Positions 18,387 through 26,711 of a stretch of DNA of 46,691 bases are shown piece by piece (the stretch's first letter is position 1; every line of letters starts with the position of its first letter). The notes beneath the pieces were generated by a model. The model was not told where the DNA came from, searched no databases, and saw nothing but the letters and a program-made list of their open reading frames with translations. A program made the translations under genes and the position numbers. This DNA is from Pseudogracilibacillus sp. (GTDB taxonomy: Bacteria; Bacillota; Bacilli; Bacillales; Amphibacillaceae): positions 1 through 46,691 of the forward strand of contig JAPFDT010000022.1 of the NCBI GenBank assembly GCA_026169815.1, written 5' to 3'.

Positions 18387-19227
18387 TACATCCTATCCAT
18401 ATCCAGTGCTCGATAAGAATAACGATGATTATATCGATTCTACGTTTAAAGCAATCATCGATGCTAGAGTAGAATTTGGGGATTTAATTGTTGAAGTTAC
18501 ATTCGATTTAAATAATGCCAAGATACAACAATTAATAAACTCACAAGATTGTATATATGCCGTTCACATTTCATGTTCTCCGACAAGTTACAGAAAGGTA
18601 TTTAAGACGATAAATAAAAATCTATCGATTAGAGTTCCTATTAAAGAATTACGTGGAAAGATTGATATAAACACTTTCATTCTAGCTAATAATAGTATTG
18701 AAAATTATACGAACAATTCATTGAATAACTGGTATCAAGGTATTCCATTAACCCTAGAAAAAGGTAATCTTGTAGCAATTGGAGATGCAATCCAATCGAC
18801 ATTATTTGAGGATGACATGGAGCTATTAGACTTGCCTTCGATTATAGATGTTGCACGAACTGATAAACATGATTTGATGGAAGTAGAGTTAGGGAGTAAT
18901 CAAATAACTATTTTCTTACCCGAATATGAATATACAAGGTATGTTCATAATGCAAGTTCGTTATTTATAAATACAATAATGTCTATGGTTATTTTTCCTG
19001 CATTAATTCAAGTGTTTTCGAAAGTAAATGAAAATCCTGTTGATTATGTAGAATATACTTGGTATCAGGTACTGGAGAAGATATTTGAAGAAAATAACAT
19101 GCGATTTGAAGATGTTGGAACCGACTCCTTATCGGCATTGACCGCAGCACAAATGGTACTGAGGAAGCCTTTAAAGGAAAGTTTCGGTGAGATTGAAAAA
19201 ATTAATAAATTAAGAGAGGAAGAGTAG
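18376..19227 (+). CDS. unrecognised protein, middle gene of the GHKL operon
   Basis: A 283-residue protein I do not recognise. The N-terminal half is beta-rich (ARVEFGDLIVEVTFDL, IYAVHISCSPTSYRK, KNLSIRVPIKELRGK). The C-terminal half is more helical (SSLFINTIMSMVIFPALIQV; VDYVEYTWYQVLEKIFEENN). No signal peptide, nuclease motif or nucleotide-binding loop is seen. It is coupled to the ATPase by an 11-base overlap and is followed by the DUF6339-like gene after one base, so the three should act together. A role as adaptor or substrate-binding partner is inference only. Confidence 0.75.
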   Translation: MKINTSYPYPVLDKNNDDYIDSTFKAIIDARVEFGDLIVEVTFDLNNAKIQQLINSQDCIYAVHISCSPTSYRKVFKTINKNLSIRVPIKELRGKIDINTFILANNSIENYTNNSLNNWYQGIPLTLEKGNLVAIGDAIQSTLFEDDMELLDLPSIIDVARTDKHDLMEVELGSNQITIFLPEYEYTRYVHNASSLFINTIMSMVIFPALIQVFSKVNENPVDYVEYTWYQVLEKIFEENNMRFEDVGTDSLSALTAAQMVLRKPLKESFGEIEKINKLREEE

Positions 19228-19228
19228 G

Positions 19229-19999
19229 TTGAAATTACAGTTTATTTCAGAAGAAACGTTAGCTGATTTACGGAATAACTTTGAAGACTATAAACAATAT
19301 TACTATAACCGTGATGATGATTGGTTTAATCAATATTTTAGCGAACCTGGACGTGTACTAGAATCGAAAATTGACTTTGTTCTTCCTCAATTAAATATGG
19401 ATAAAGATTATGCTATTAGTGACCGAGAAAATGTAAAAATATTATATGAATCTCTAGACCATTTAACAGAATCACAAGCGACACAAGAAAGGCTTTGGGC
19501 GGGTTTGGCTCATTTGCAATTACGAGATTTTGCCTTTTATAGAATGAGAGAAGATATCGAGTTAAAAAATGATAAACGTATTAATACCTCTTTGTTTTAT
19601 CCATATGGGATTAAGAGATCACTTTTTGTTCATATATTAGCTCGTCTTTGGTGGGTAGGTTATATGACTTATGACCAAAAAAATAATGAAAACCCATACT
19701 GGTTAACAGACTTTTTAACTGAAAGAGCCTTTTCATCACGTAGTTTATTGCATTTTTCTAATGACTTTACAGCTAATAAAACAATTTCACAAGGAGTACT
19801 AAAAACTCTATATAATTTGCAACAAAATGGTCTTGAGATTAAAAGAGAGCATTTTGTAGAAGCCAATAAACATTTGAATGTTGTTGGTGGTGCAATGATA
19901 CTCGACTTATTAACAGTTGATGATGTAGAAGACATGATTACTGCCCATTTAGAAAAGCAGTTTAATCTAGGATTAAAAAGTGCGAGTTTTTCAAGTTGA
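19229..19999 (+). CDS. DUF6339-like protein, third gene of the GHKL operon
   Basis: A 256-residue predominantly helical protein. The segment ATQERLWAGLAHLQLRDFAFYRM, quoted here only as ERLWAGLAHLQLRDFAF, and the downstream ARLWWVGYMTYD resemble my recollection of the DUF6339 family, whose function is unknown. The start is TTG, placed one base after the upstream stop, with GAGAGGAAGAG as ribosome site inside the upstream gene. No catalytic motif is evident. Last gene of the tight three-gene unit; about 210 bases separate it from the methyltransferase. No clear terminator follows. Confidence 0.65.
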   Translation: MKLQFISEETLADLRNNFEDYKQYYYNRDDDWFNQYFSEPGRVLESKIDFVLPQLNMDKDYAISDRENVKILYESLDHLTESQATQERLWAGLAHLQLRDFAFYRMREDIELKNDKRINTSLFYPYGIKRSLFVHILARLWWVGYMTYDQKNNENPYWLTDFLTERAFSSRSLLHFSNDFTANKTISQGVLKTLYNLQQNGLEIKREHFVEANKHLNVVGGAMILDLLTVDDVEDMITAHLEKQFNLGLKSASFSS

Positions 20000-20133
20000 G
20001 CAGTTAAACTAAAAATGTATAAAATAAAACAATAGCTAAAACGTGTAAAAACAAGATACAGTTAATTTTATTCTATATATTTATATGATTGGTATAAAAC
20101 TATCCCCAAGCTGAATACAATAACTTAAAAATG

Positions 20134-20190
20134 TGTTATAATTACAAGTTGACTTACTTGGTCTTTTTAAGATTTTTAAGTAAAGTAAGT
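20134..20190 (+). promoter_or_regulatory. extended -10 promoter and possible operator of the methyltransferase gene
   Basis: TGTTATAAT at 20134-20142 is an extended -10 (TGn-TATAAT) with a poor -35. Downstream, ACTTACTT (20152-20159) and AAGTAAGT (20183-20190) form an inverted pair in the 5' leader. Such an element could allow autoregulation by the methyltransferase, which is common in type II systems; that is inference. Confidence 0.45.
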
Positions 20191-20211
20191 GTAGACAGAG
20201 GTGGAAATAAT

Positions 20212-21465
20212 ATGAATGATAAAAAATCATTACGAGTTGTAGAGTTATTCGCCGGGGTAGGCGGATTTAGATTAGGGCTTGAACAATCTAATAAAGATTT
20301 ATTTAATGTGATTTGGGCTAATCAATGGGAACCTTCTAGAAAGTCGCAAGATGCGTTTGAAAATTACGTTAAAAACTTTGATTCTGGTGAACATAGCAAT
20401 GAAGATATTGCAACAATCACAGATGATTTCTTTGCAGAATTAAAACCAGATTTACTAGTTGGTGGTTTCCCATGTCAGGATTACTCCGTAGCTAGAACAA
20501 AATCGAATGAGATGGGAATTCAAGGTAAAAAGGGCGTTTTGTTTTGGGAAATTGCTCGAGCTTTAGATTATGGTAGGCCTAAATATGTTTTATTAGAAAA
20601 CGTAGATCGTTTATTAAAAGCACCTGCGGCTCAACGTGGTCGTGACTTTGCAGTTATGTTAGCTAGTTTAAATAGTTTAGGTTATGATGTTGAGTGGCGT
20701 ATGTTGAATGCTGCTGATTATGGTTTTGCTCAACGAAGAAGACGTGTATTTATTTTCGCTTATAGGCGTTCTTTAAATTTTGCAAAAGAACAAAGAGCCT
20801 TATCTGATCGAGATATAGTTTTTAATAAAGGCTTTTTTGCAGAATCATTTCCTGTCGAGGAAGAACCTTTTAAAAAACGAATAAACGAAGGACAATTATT
20901 AGATGATATAGTTGAAATATCAGATACATTTTCATTTGAATTTCATCCTGCTGGTGTGATGCGAGATGGGAAGATATATTCAGCTCAACCAATACCAATA
21001 GAGCAAGAACCAACTACATTAGGTGATATTTTACAACCTAGTAGTGAGGTGTCAGATGAGTATTATTTAACAGATGTGCAAGAAGAAAAATTTGTATATT
21101 TACGCGGTGGAAAACGTGAGAAACGAGTTGCTCAAAATGGACATGAATATATGTATACTGAAGGAAGTATGTCTCCAGTAGATGACTTAGATAAACCAGG
21201 AAGAACGATGTTAACGAGTGAAGGTTCAAATAATAGGAGTACACACGTTGTTGAAATAGATGGAAGAAAAAGAACTTTAACACCAATTGAATGTGAAAGA
21301 TTGAATGGTTTTCCTGATAATTGGACAGATACTATGTCTAAGCGTATGAGATATTTTTGTATGGGAAATGCATTAGTTGTAGGGTTAATTGAGATAATGG
21401 GGAAACGAATTGAAGAGATAGAAGCAAAAGAAGTCGATTATAAAGAACAGATTACACTATTTTAA
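20212..21465 (+). CDS. DNA (cytosine-5-)-methyltransferase, probable GATC specificity
   Basis: A 417-residue C5 methyltransferase with motifs in standard order: I (ELFAGVGGFRLGLE, near residue 11), IV (GGFPCQDYSVA, catalytic Cys near 88), VI (LLENVDRLL, near 130), VIII (QRRRRVFIF, near 174), IX region (LTPIECERLNGFPDNWTD) and X (GNALVVGLI). The following gene is a Sau3AI/MutH-type nuclease, so the expected target is GATC with methylation of C, as in Sau3AI and LlaKR2I systems; the specificity is inferred. The start at 20212 is chosen because AGAGGTGG lies before it; the longer frame from 20131 has no ribosome site and begins inside the -10 region. A terminator follows. Confidence 0.9.
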   Translation: MNDKKSLRVVELFAGVGGFRLGLEQSNKDLFNVIWANQWEPSRKSQDAFENYVKNFDSGEHSNEDIATITDDFFAELKPDLLVGGFPCQDYSVARTKSNEMGIQGKKGVLFWEIARALDYGRPKYVLLENVDRLLKAPAAQRGRDFAVMLASLNSLGYDVEWRMLNAADYGFAQRRRRVFIFAYRRSLNFAKEQRALSDRDIVFNKGFFAESFPVEEEPFKKRINEGQLLDDIVEISDTFSFEFHPAGVMRDGKIYSAQPIPIEQEPTTLGDILQPSSEVSDEYYLTDVQEEKFVYLRGGKREKRVAQNGHEYMYTEGSMSPVDDLDKPGRTMLTSEGSNNRSTHVVEIDGRKRTLTPIECERLNGFPDNWTDTMSKRMRYFCMGNALVVGLIEIMGKRIEEIEAKEVDYKEQITLF

Positions 21466-21469
21466 AGAG

Positions 21470-21500
21470 AAGAACTAACGAAATTCGTTAGTTCTTTTTT
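21470..21500 (+). terminator. terminator between methyltransferase and endonuclease genes
   Basis: AAGAACTAACGAA pairs with TTCGTTAGTTCTT and is followed by a T-run, five bases after the methyltransferase stop. It should keep endonuclease expression below that of the methyltransferase. Confidence 0.9.
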
Positions 21501-21537
21501 AGAATTATTGATTGAAATTGCTAAGGAGTGATATTAC

Positions 21538-23064
21538 ATGAAAGAGTTTAAAAACAAAACCGAATTACTTCAATACGCTGAACAAGCAGAAACGTTAACT
21601 TTCGGAGAAATTGCTTCAAGTGATAGATTAGATAATGTTCGTCTAAAAGGTGGCCTAGGTCAATTTATAGAAGAGAGTTATTTTGGCTATGAAGTGAATT
21701 CTAATAAAGAAGCTGATTTTGCTAATCTAGGAGTTGAATTAAAGGTAACGCCAGTTCGAGAATTAAAAAGTGGAAAGCTATCAGCAAAAGAGCGTCTTGT
21801 ATTAAATATCATTAATTATGAAGAAGAATATTTAAATGCTTTTAAGACTTCAAGTTTTTGGGTTAAAAATTCAGAACTTTTAATCATGTTTTATTTATGG
21901 CGATCAGAATGGAAACGATCAGAATATCCAATAATTAAATCCATGTTACATACTTTTTCTGAAAAAGATTTATTAATAATCGAACAAGATTGGAAGATTA
22001 TTATTGATAAAATTAAAGCAGGGAAAGCACATGAACTATCTGAGGGTGATACGAACTATTTAGGTGCTGCAACAAAAGGAAGCTCTAATAAATCACTCCG
22101 TAAACAGCCGTTTAATAGCGTTCAAGCAATGCAACGTGCTTATTCTTTAAAACAAAGCTATATGACAGCTTTGGTGCGTTCAATAATCACTAAACAAGAT
22201 ATAGCTAATGCAACAAGTTTAAAAACGAAAGCAAAGATAGTTGAAAAATTATCTCCTGTTATAAAAGATATAGAAGTCTTACGTCATAAAAATTTTGATG
22301 ATTACGTAGTAGAATTATTTACTAAGTTTAAAGGGTGGACAAGAAAGGAATTAGTAGAATATTTTAACATTATTAATAAAGATGGAAAAAGACCGAAACA
22401 TGTAAACTATTTAATTGTCCAGCAAATTCTTGGGGTAGGAGGAAATAGTCAGGAAGTTCACGCACAAGAGTTTGAAAAAGCTAACATAGTAGTAAAAACA
22501 GTTGAATTAAATAATGGGAGTACTCCTATAGAAAGCTTGAAAATATGTGAAATTATAGATTTTAACGATATAGCAAATGTGGAGTGGGAAGATTCTCCTT
22601 TATTTGAAAGGTTAGAGTCAACAAAGTTTTTATTCGTTGTTTTTGATAAAATAGATGATAAAATAGTTGTTTTAAAGAAAGCAAAATTTTGGTCGATGCC
22701 TGTTAGTGATCTAGAGGGCACTGTAAAATATGTATGGAATCAAGAAAAAAGTAAATTAAACAAAGGTGTTCAATTAACATACAAAAAAACAGCAAGTAAA
22801 AAGGGTTATGAAATATTTAATAATCTTATTGAATTAAAAGATGATCAGATTATTCATATACGACCAAGTGCTGCCAAATCTCAATATTGCGCTCCTTATA
22901 GAGATAATGACAATAAGTTAATGAATAATGCAAGACAGTTACCAGTCTCAGCAAATTGGATTGATAGACCACCAGAATTAATGAATGAATTACAGGATGA
23001 TTGGATGACGAAACAAGCATTTTGGTTGAACAATAATTATATATTTGAAGAGATTAAAGAATAA
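21538..23064 (+). CDS. Sau3AI/MutH-type restriction endonuclease
   Basis: A 508-residue type II endonuclease of the Sau3AI family. The N-terminal MutH-like domain carries GGLGQFIEESYFGYEVN and the catalytic D60-(x6)-E67-x-K69 in ADFANLGVELKV. A second, MutH-like half without an obvious catalytic triad follows, as in Sau3AI (about 490 residues), where it acts as an effector domain. Expected cleavage is before GATC, blocked by C5 methylation from the upstream enzyme. AAGGAG lies upstream of the ATG. The intervening terminator and separate ribosome site imply limited readthrough expression. The HNH gene follows after 17 bases. Confidence 0.88.
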   Translation: MKEFKNKTELLQYAEQAETLTFGEIASSDRLDNVRLKGGLGQFIEESYFGYEVNSNKEADFANLGVELKVTPVRELKSGKLSAKERLVLNIINYEEEYLNAFKTSSFWVKNSELLIMFYLWRSEWKRSEYPIIKSMLHTFSEKDLLIIEQDWKIIIDKIKAGKAHELSEGDTNYLGAATKGSSNKSLRKQPFNSVQAMQRAYSLKQSYMTALVRSIITKQDIANATSLKTKAKIVEKLSPVIKDIEVLRHKNFDDYVVELFTKFKGWTRKELVEYFNIINKDGKRPKHVNYLIVQQILGVGGNSQEVHAQEFEKANIVVKTVELNNGSTPIESLKICEIIDFNDIANVEWEDSPLFERLESTKFLFVVFDKIDDKIVVLKKAKFWSMPVSDLEGTVKYVWNQEKSKLNKGVQLTYKKTASKKGYEIFNNLIELKDDQIIHIRPSAAKSQYCAPYRDNDNKLMNNARQLPVSANWIDRPPELMNELQDDWMTKQAFWLNNNYIFEEIKE

Positions 23065-23081
23065 TTGTTAGGAGTTTTACT

Positions 23082-23930
23082 ATGTCAATCTTTAGAAAAA
23101 TATCTGCATATAGTGATGAATTTATAACTACAAAAGAAAAACATATAAATGTTTTTGATAGCTTTAAAAACTATGCTGAATGGTTAACAAGTACTGCTGG
23201 TAAGGCAAGAGATGGTACAAGTGGAAAAGGACACTCTTATGCAAATTATTTAATAAGATATATTATTCTTTATAATGAAAAATTCAATAATAATGTTTTA
23301 GATTTTACAAGTTTTGTCACTTTAAAAGAATTTGAAAAGTTAACTAAGTTAGAGGGATTTACAGAATTTAATAAAAAAGAAGGAAATTTTTATTCGGCTA
23401 CACTCAGCTGTTATACTTCTTATGTTACCCATTTACAAAAAATGCAGGAAGAGGACGAGGATAACGATCTTAATAGAAAAATAAATGAAAACCCAAGTAT
23501 TATAAGAAATCTTAATTATAGTCAACTTATTCAATCTCCTAAAAAAAGAGAAGCAAAAACTAAAAATTCTAATGGTTATACATACCCTAGAGATTACCTT
23601 GAAAGTTTAAGAGCAAAAGAAAATAGTAATTGGCAATGCGAAATTGATAAGAATCACGTGACTTTTATAAGTAATAGTAGTAAAAATCCATATGTTGAAG
23701 CTCATCATTTAATACCAATGGCAGCACAAGACTACTTTGATAACACTATTGATTTTGCAGATAACATTGTTTGTCTGTGCCCTAATTGTCATCAGAAAAT
23801 ACATTTGGCTGTAAATGATGAAAAACGTAAAATTATTGAATTATTATTTGATGAAAGAAAGTATTTGTATCCTAAGTATGGAATAGATGTAGAACTTAAA
23901 GAAATATTGAGATTCTATGAAATTGTATAA
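23082..23930 (+). CDS. HNH endonuclease associated with the restriction system
   Basis: A 282-residue protein with a C-terminal HNH nuclease domain. YVEAHHLIPMAAQDYF (about residues 205-220) supplies the first His pair, and NIVCLCPNCHQKIHLA the metal-binding Cys and final His. Unusually, the first Cys pair of the zinc site is reduced to a lone Cys (WQCEIDK). The N-terminal 150 residues are helical and not recognised; they may be a target-recognition or partner domain. The gene is 17 bases from the Sau3AI-like gene on the same strand. It could be an auxiliary nuclease of the GATC system, or an independent modification-dependent nuclease. Confidence 0.82.
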   Translation: MSIFRKISAYSDEFITTKEKHINVFDSFKNYAEWLTSTAGKARDGTSGKGHSYANYLIRYIILYNEKFNNNVLDFTSFVTLKEFEKLTKLEGFTEFNKKEGNFYSATLSCYTSYVTHLQKMQEEDEDNDLNRKINENPSIIRNLNYSQLIQSPKKREAKTKNSNGYTYPRDYLESLRAKENSNWQCEIDKNHVTFISNSSKNPYVEAHHLIPMAAQDYFDNTIDFADNIVCLCPNCHQKIHLAVNDEKRKIIELLFDERKYLYPKYGIDVELKEILRFYEIV

Positions 23931-23946
23931 ATTAGTATTAAAGATA

Positions 23947-23993
23947 AAAATCACCATCCAAAAGCTTATTTTGTTTTTTGAATGGTGATTTTA
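23947..23993 (+). terminator. terminator closing the defence island
   Basis: AAAATCACCAT pairs with ATGGTGATTTT, extended by CCAAAA / TTTTTTG, starting 16 bases after the HNH stop. The following 120 bases to the hmp terminator hold no gene. Confidence 0.85.
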
Positions 23994-24116
23994 ACTATAT
24001 TTAAAAAGTTAGTAATAAATAATTATTTATATTACTCGCTTACACCAATAATTATACGTTCATTACGTTAATTTTACGCATCAACTTATCTTAAGTACAA
24101 TATTCCTGGAAACAAA

Positions 24117-24153
24117 AAAATCCCACTAAGCAGGGGGCGCCTAGTGGGATTTT
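24117..24153 (-). terminator. terminator of hmp
   Basis: Arms AAAATCCCACTA and TAGTGGGATTTT with a 13-base loop. On the minus strand it is followed by T-rich DNA. It lies ten bases beyond the hmp stop. Confidence 0.88.
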
Positions 24154-24162
24154 AATCAATTA

Positions 24163-25389
24163 TTAGTTTGCAATATCTTGTTTTGGACCGAAGAATTCGA
24201 AGTTAATGTCTTCTTCAGCAACGCCGTAGTCTTTTAGGTGGCGATAGACTGCTTGCATGAATCCTTTTGGTCCGCAGAAGAAATAGTCTGCGTCTTTTCC
24301 AGGAAGTACAGAATCTAGAAATTCATAGTCGATATAACCTTGTTTGTTATATTTTCCTTCACACTCTGTAGTTGGTTCTGCGTAAATTGTGTGTGATTTT
24401 ATATTGTGTTCGTTTGTAATTTCTTGTACTCGTTCTCTCATTGCGTGAACATTTCCGTTTTGTGCTGCATGGATGAATGTCACATCACGCTCAGGATTTA
24501 AACTAATAGTTGTTTCTAGCATACTCATCATTGGAGTTAAGCCAACACCACCACTAATTAAAACGAGTGGACGTTCTGTATTTTTTAATACGAAGTCTCC
24601 AGCTGGTGCACTTACTGGCAGTACTGATCCTTCTTTTACTTGATCGTGTAAAAAGTTAGATACTACTCCTTTAGGGTTGTCGCCAATTGCTTCTTCACGT
24701 TTGACACTAATACGATACATCCCTTCAGTAGGCGCACATGATAAACTATATTGACGCTGATGTTTGTAATCTTCGCCTGGAATATCAGCAATAATCGTAA
24801 TATATTGTCCTGCTTCATGAGTTGCAATTGGTTCTCCATCTACTGGTTCTAAATAGAAAGAAGTAATAACATCACTTTCAGGTACTTTTTTAACGACTTT
24901 AAAATCACGATAATCTACCCAGCCACCTTCTTGGCGCTGAACGTTTTTATACATGTTTTCTTCAATGTCAATAAATACATTAGCAATTTCTCCGTAAGCT
25001 TTTTCCCATGCTGCGAGGACTTCGTCTGTTGCAACGTCTGCACCAAGTACTTCACGCATACCTGCTAATAAATTTTCTCCAACAATTGGATAATGTTCTG
25101 GTTTAATGTTTAAGCTACGATGTTTTTCTGCAATTGGCATAACAGCTGGCAAAATCGTTTCTAGTTGGTCGATATTTGCTGCAGCGGCATATACTGTGTT
25201 TGCTAGGGCATTAGCTTGTTCACCTTTTCTTTGGTTTGTTTGGTTAAATATATTTTTTAATTCTGGATTATTTTGAAACATACGTTTGTAGAAAGCTGTT
25301 GTAATTTCGCTTCCTCTTTCCTCTAAAATTGGCACCGTTGATTTAACGATATCGATAGTTTGTTGATCTAGACCTTGTGTAGTTTGCAT
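24163..25389 (-). CDS. hmp: flavohaemoglobin, nitric oxide dioxygenase
   Basis: A 408-residue cytoplasmic enzyme that oxidises NO to nitrate using O2, haem, FAD and NAD(P)H. The globin domain comes first (LDQQTIDIVKSTVPILEERG; proximal-His helix EKHRSLNIKPEHYPIV near residue 80-95). The FAD domain has RQYSLSCAP near 204. The NAD domain has LISGGVGLTPMMSML near 265 and FFCGPKGFM near the end. Length matches the family. The start MQTTQG is preferred: AAAAGGAG lies ten bases upstream, while the ATG three codons earlier nearly touches it. Divergent from nsrR across an NsrR-like palindrome. Confidence 0.95.
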   Translation of the reverse strand: MQTTQGLDQQTIDIVKSTVPILEERGSEITTAFYKRMFQNNPELKNIFNQTNQRKGEQANALANTVYAAAANIDQLETILPAVMPIAEKHRSLNIKPEHYPIVGENLLAGMREVLGADVATDEVLAAWEKAYGEIANVFIDIEENMYKNVQRQEGGWVDYRDFKVVKKVPESDVITSFYLEPVDGEPIATHEAGQYITIIADIPGEDYKHQRQYSLSCAPTEGMYRISVKREEAIGDNPKGVVSNFLHDQVKEGSVLPVSAPAGDFVLKNTERPLVLISGGVGLTPMMSMLETTISLNPERDVTFIHAAQNGNVHAMRERVQEITNEHNIKSHTIYAEPTTECEGKYNKQGYIDYEFLDSVLPGKDADYFFCGPKGFMQAVYRHLKDYGVAEEDINFEFFGPKQDIAN

Positions 25390-25456
25390 AGATTTCATTC
25401 TCCTTTTAAATATAATAAATCGGAGTAGATTTCCTAAGAAAACATACTCAAATTCT

Positions 25457-25481
25457 AAACATGTATTTAAAATACATGTTT
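25457..25481. promoter_or_regulatory. NsrR operator palindrome
   Basis: A perfect inverted repeat: AAACATGTATTT, one central A, then AAATACATGTTT. It resembles the NsrR consensus (an 11-1-11 palindrome with ATGyATTT half-sites), lies in the divergent hmp-nsrR gap, and touches the -35 of the nsrR promoter. It should allow NO-relieved repression of both directions. Confidence 0.88.
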
Positions 25482-25508
25482 AACTTACATTTTATGTTAT
25501 CATAGAAT
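25480..25508 (+). promoter_or_regulatory. nsrR promoter
   Basis: TTAACT at 25480-25485 and TAGAAT at 25503-25508 with a 17-base spacer. The -35 overlaps the last two bases of the palindrome, consistent with autoregulation by NsrR. Confidence 0.6.
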
Positions 25509-25562
25509 AAGAGTTGAAAAAGAGATGTTTGTGACAAAACATTGACGATTGGAGAAAAGATA

Positions 25563-25997
25563 ATGCAATTAAAAAAATATACAGATTATGCGCTTAGAGT
25601 ATTAATTTTTGTTGGGATGAAACACGAAGGGGAATTAGCGAGTATTAAAGAAATATCGGAAACGTACAATATATCGCATAATCATGTTAGTAAAGTTGTC
25701 CATGAGTTGAGTAAAGAACAATTGATTGAAACAGTGCAAGGTAGATATGGTGGAATTCGTCTTGCAAAACGTGTAGAAGAAATTAATGTTGGGGAAGTTG
25801 TTAGAAAAATAGAACAGGATTTTGTATTACTAGAATGTTTTGATCGTGAACAGAATCATTGTATTATATCTCCAGCCTGCAAATTGAAACATGCCCTCCA
25901 CGAAGCACTTGAAGCATTTTTTGCTGTATTAGATGGTTATACATTAGAAGATTTAATTGTAAATGAAAAAGAATTGTTAGCGTTGATGGGATTGTAA
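25563..25997 (+). CDS. nsrR: Rrf2-family NO-sensing repressor
   Basis: A 144-residue Rrf2-family regulator. The winged helix shows MQLKKYTDYALRVLIFVG, ISETYNISHNHVSKVVHELS and GRYGGIRLAKR. Three Cys in LECFDREQNHC and ISPAC would hold the iron-sulfur cluster that reacts with NO. This Cys pattern and the divergent hmp gene identify NsrR rather than IscR or CymR. The start MQLKKY is chosen with GGAGAAAAG upstream; the frame from 25542 has no such site. The globin gene follows after 26 bases. Confidence 0.93.
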   Translation: MQLKKYTDYALRVLIFVGMKHEGELASIKEISETYNISHNHVSKVVHELSKEQLIETVQGRYGGIRLAKRVEEINVGEVVRKIEQDFVLLECFDREQNHCIISPACKLKHALHEALEAFFAVLDGYTLEDLIVNEKELLALMGL

Positions 25998-26023
25998 ATA
26001 GTGAGTTTTAGGAGGAGTTAATA

Positions 26024-26410
26024 TTGGCTAAATTAAGTTTACGTAGTATATATGATGAAATCGGTCCTGAGAAAATTGATGAATTAGTTCGTGCATTTTA
26101 TCCGAAAGTTTATGCAGATGAGCATTTAATTCCGATTTTTAAATGAGATATAAATGAGATTATGGAAAAACAGCGTTTATTTTTGACGCAATTTACTGGT
26201 GAGCCACCTTTATATAGTGAAAAATATGGTCGTCCAATGATGCGCAAACGTCATTTAGTTCATGAAGTGACACCAACTAGAGCAAAAAGCTGGTTACTAT
26301 GTATGAATGAAGCGTTTAAAGAAGTAGGATTAGATAAACATCCAATGGGGAAAGAGTTTTTTCAACGGTTAACAGAAGTAGCTAGTATTATGGTGAATAC
26401 AGAGGAATAA
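26024..26410 (+). pseudogene. truncated haemoglobin (group II) gene with in-frame TGA
   Basis: A frame from TTG 26024 (ribosome site GGAGGAG) to 26410 encodes a YjbI-type group II truncated haemoglobin. It is interrupted by TGA at 26144-26146. The N-terminal part reads SIYDEIGPEKIDELVRAFYP and HLIPIFK. After the stop come DINEIMEKQRLFLTQF, GEPPLYSEKYGRPMMRKRH (His is the proximal ligand region) and SWLLCMNEAFKEVG. The stop falls where relatives have a small residue such as Gly or Ser, so one base change (GGA or TCA to TGA) explains it. UGA is leaky in Bacillus, so some readthrough product is possible. Cotranscribed with nsrR, it would complete an NO/O2 response unit. Confidence 0.85.
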
Positions 26411-26418
26411 TGATTTTT

Positions 26419-26466
26419 AGAAGCAAAAATCTATTAGAAATTAAAATAGAGGACGCTTCTTTTTTG
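26419..26466 (+). terminator. terminator of nsrR-globin
   Basis: AGAAGC...GCTTCT closes a stem with an inner AATCTATT/AATAGA pairing, followed by TTTTTT. Confidence 0.75.
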
Positions 26467-26711
26467 TTGTTATTTTAGCAATTTTTGAATTGATTTTTAA
26501 TTGTTATCGATATATAATATGACATATTGAACTAACTTTTGACATCCTCATTATTTTCATAAAATAAAACTGGTTAGTTTACATCCTCTTTTAGTATATT
26601 CATTTCTTACAATTTTACGTTGCTTAGTAAACTATTTTTTTATTACCCAGCCAAATTAATATTCATTAGATGTATGAAAGGTAAATTATATTGAAAAGGA
26701 GGTAGGCAGAG
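26467..26711. other. A+T-rich intergenic region upstream of the coiled-coil gene
   Basis: No gene is seen. An 11-base direct repeat, TTKACATCCTC, occurs near 26539-26549 and 26578-26588. The first copy contains TTGACA followed 15 bases later by TAAAAT, a possible but short-spaced promoter for the gene at 26712. Confidence 0.4.

Noticed and set aside
20131-20211. N-terminal extension of the methyltransferase
   Set aside because: It has no ribosome site and starts within the -10 region. The start at 20212 has AGAGGTGG and fits the position of motif I.
21538-23064. Depletion of GATC sites across the window as a sign of restriction
   Set aside because: Several GATC sites are visible by eye in neighbouring genes. 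Without a count against expectation no depletion can be claimed.
14600-24000. Prophage or integrative element
   Set aside because: No integrase, portal, terminase, relaxase, tRNA end or clear attachment repeat was found; the gene content fits a defence island only.
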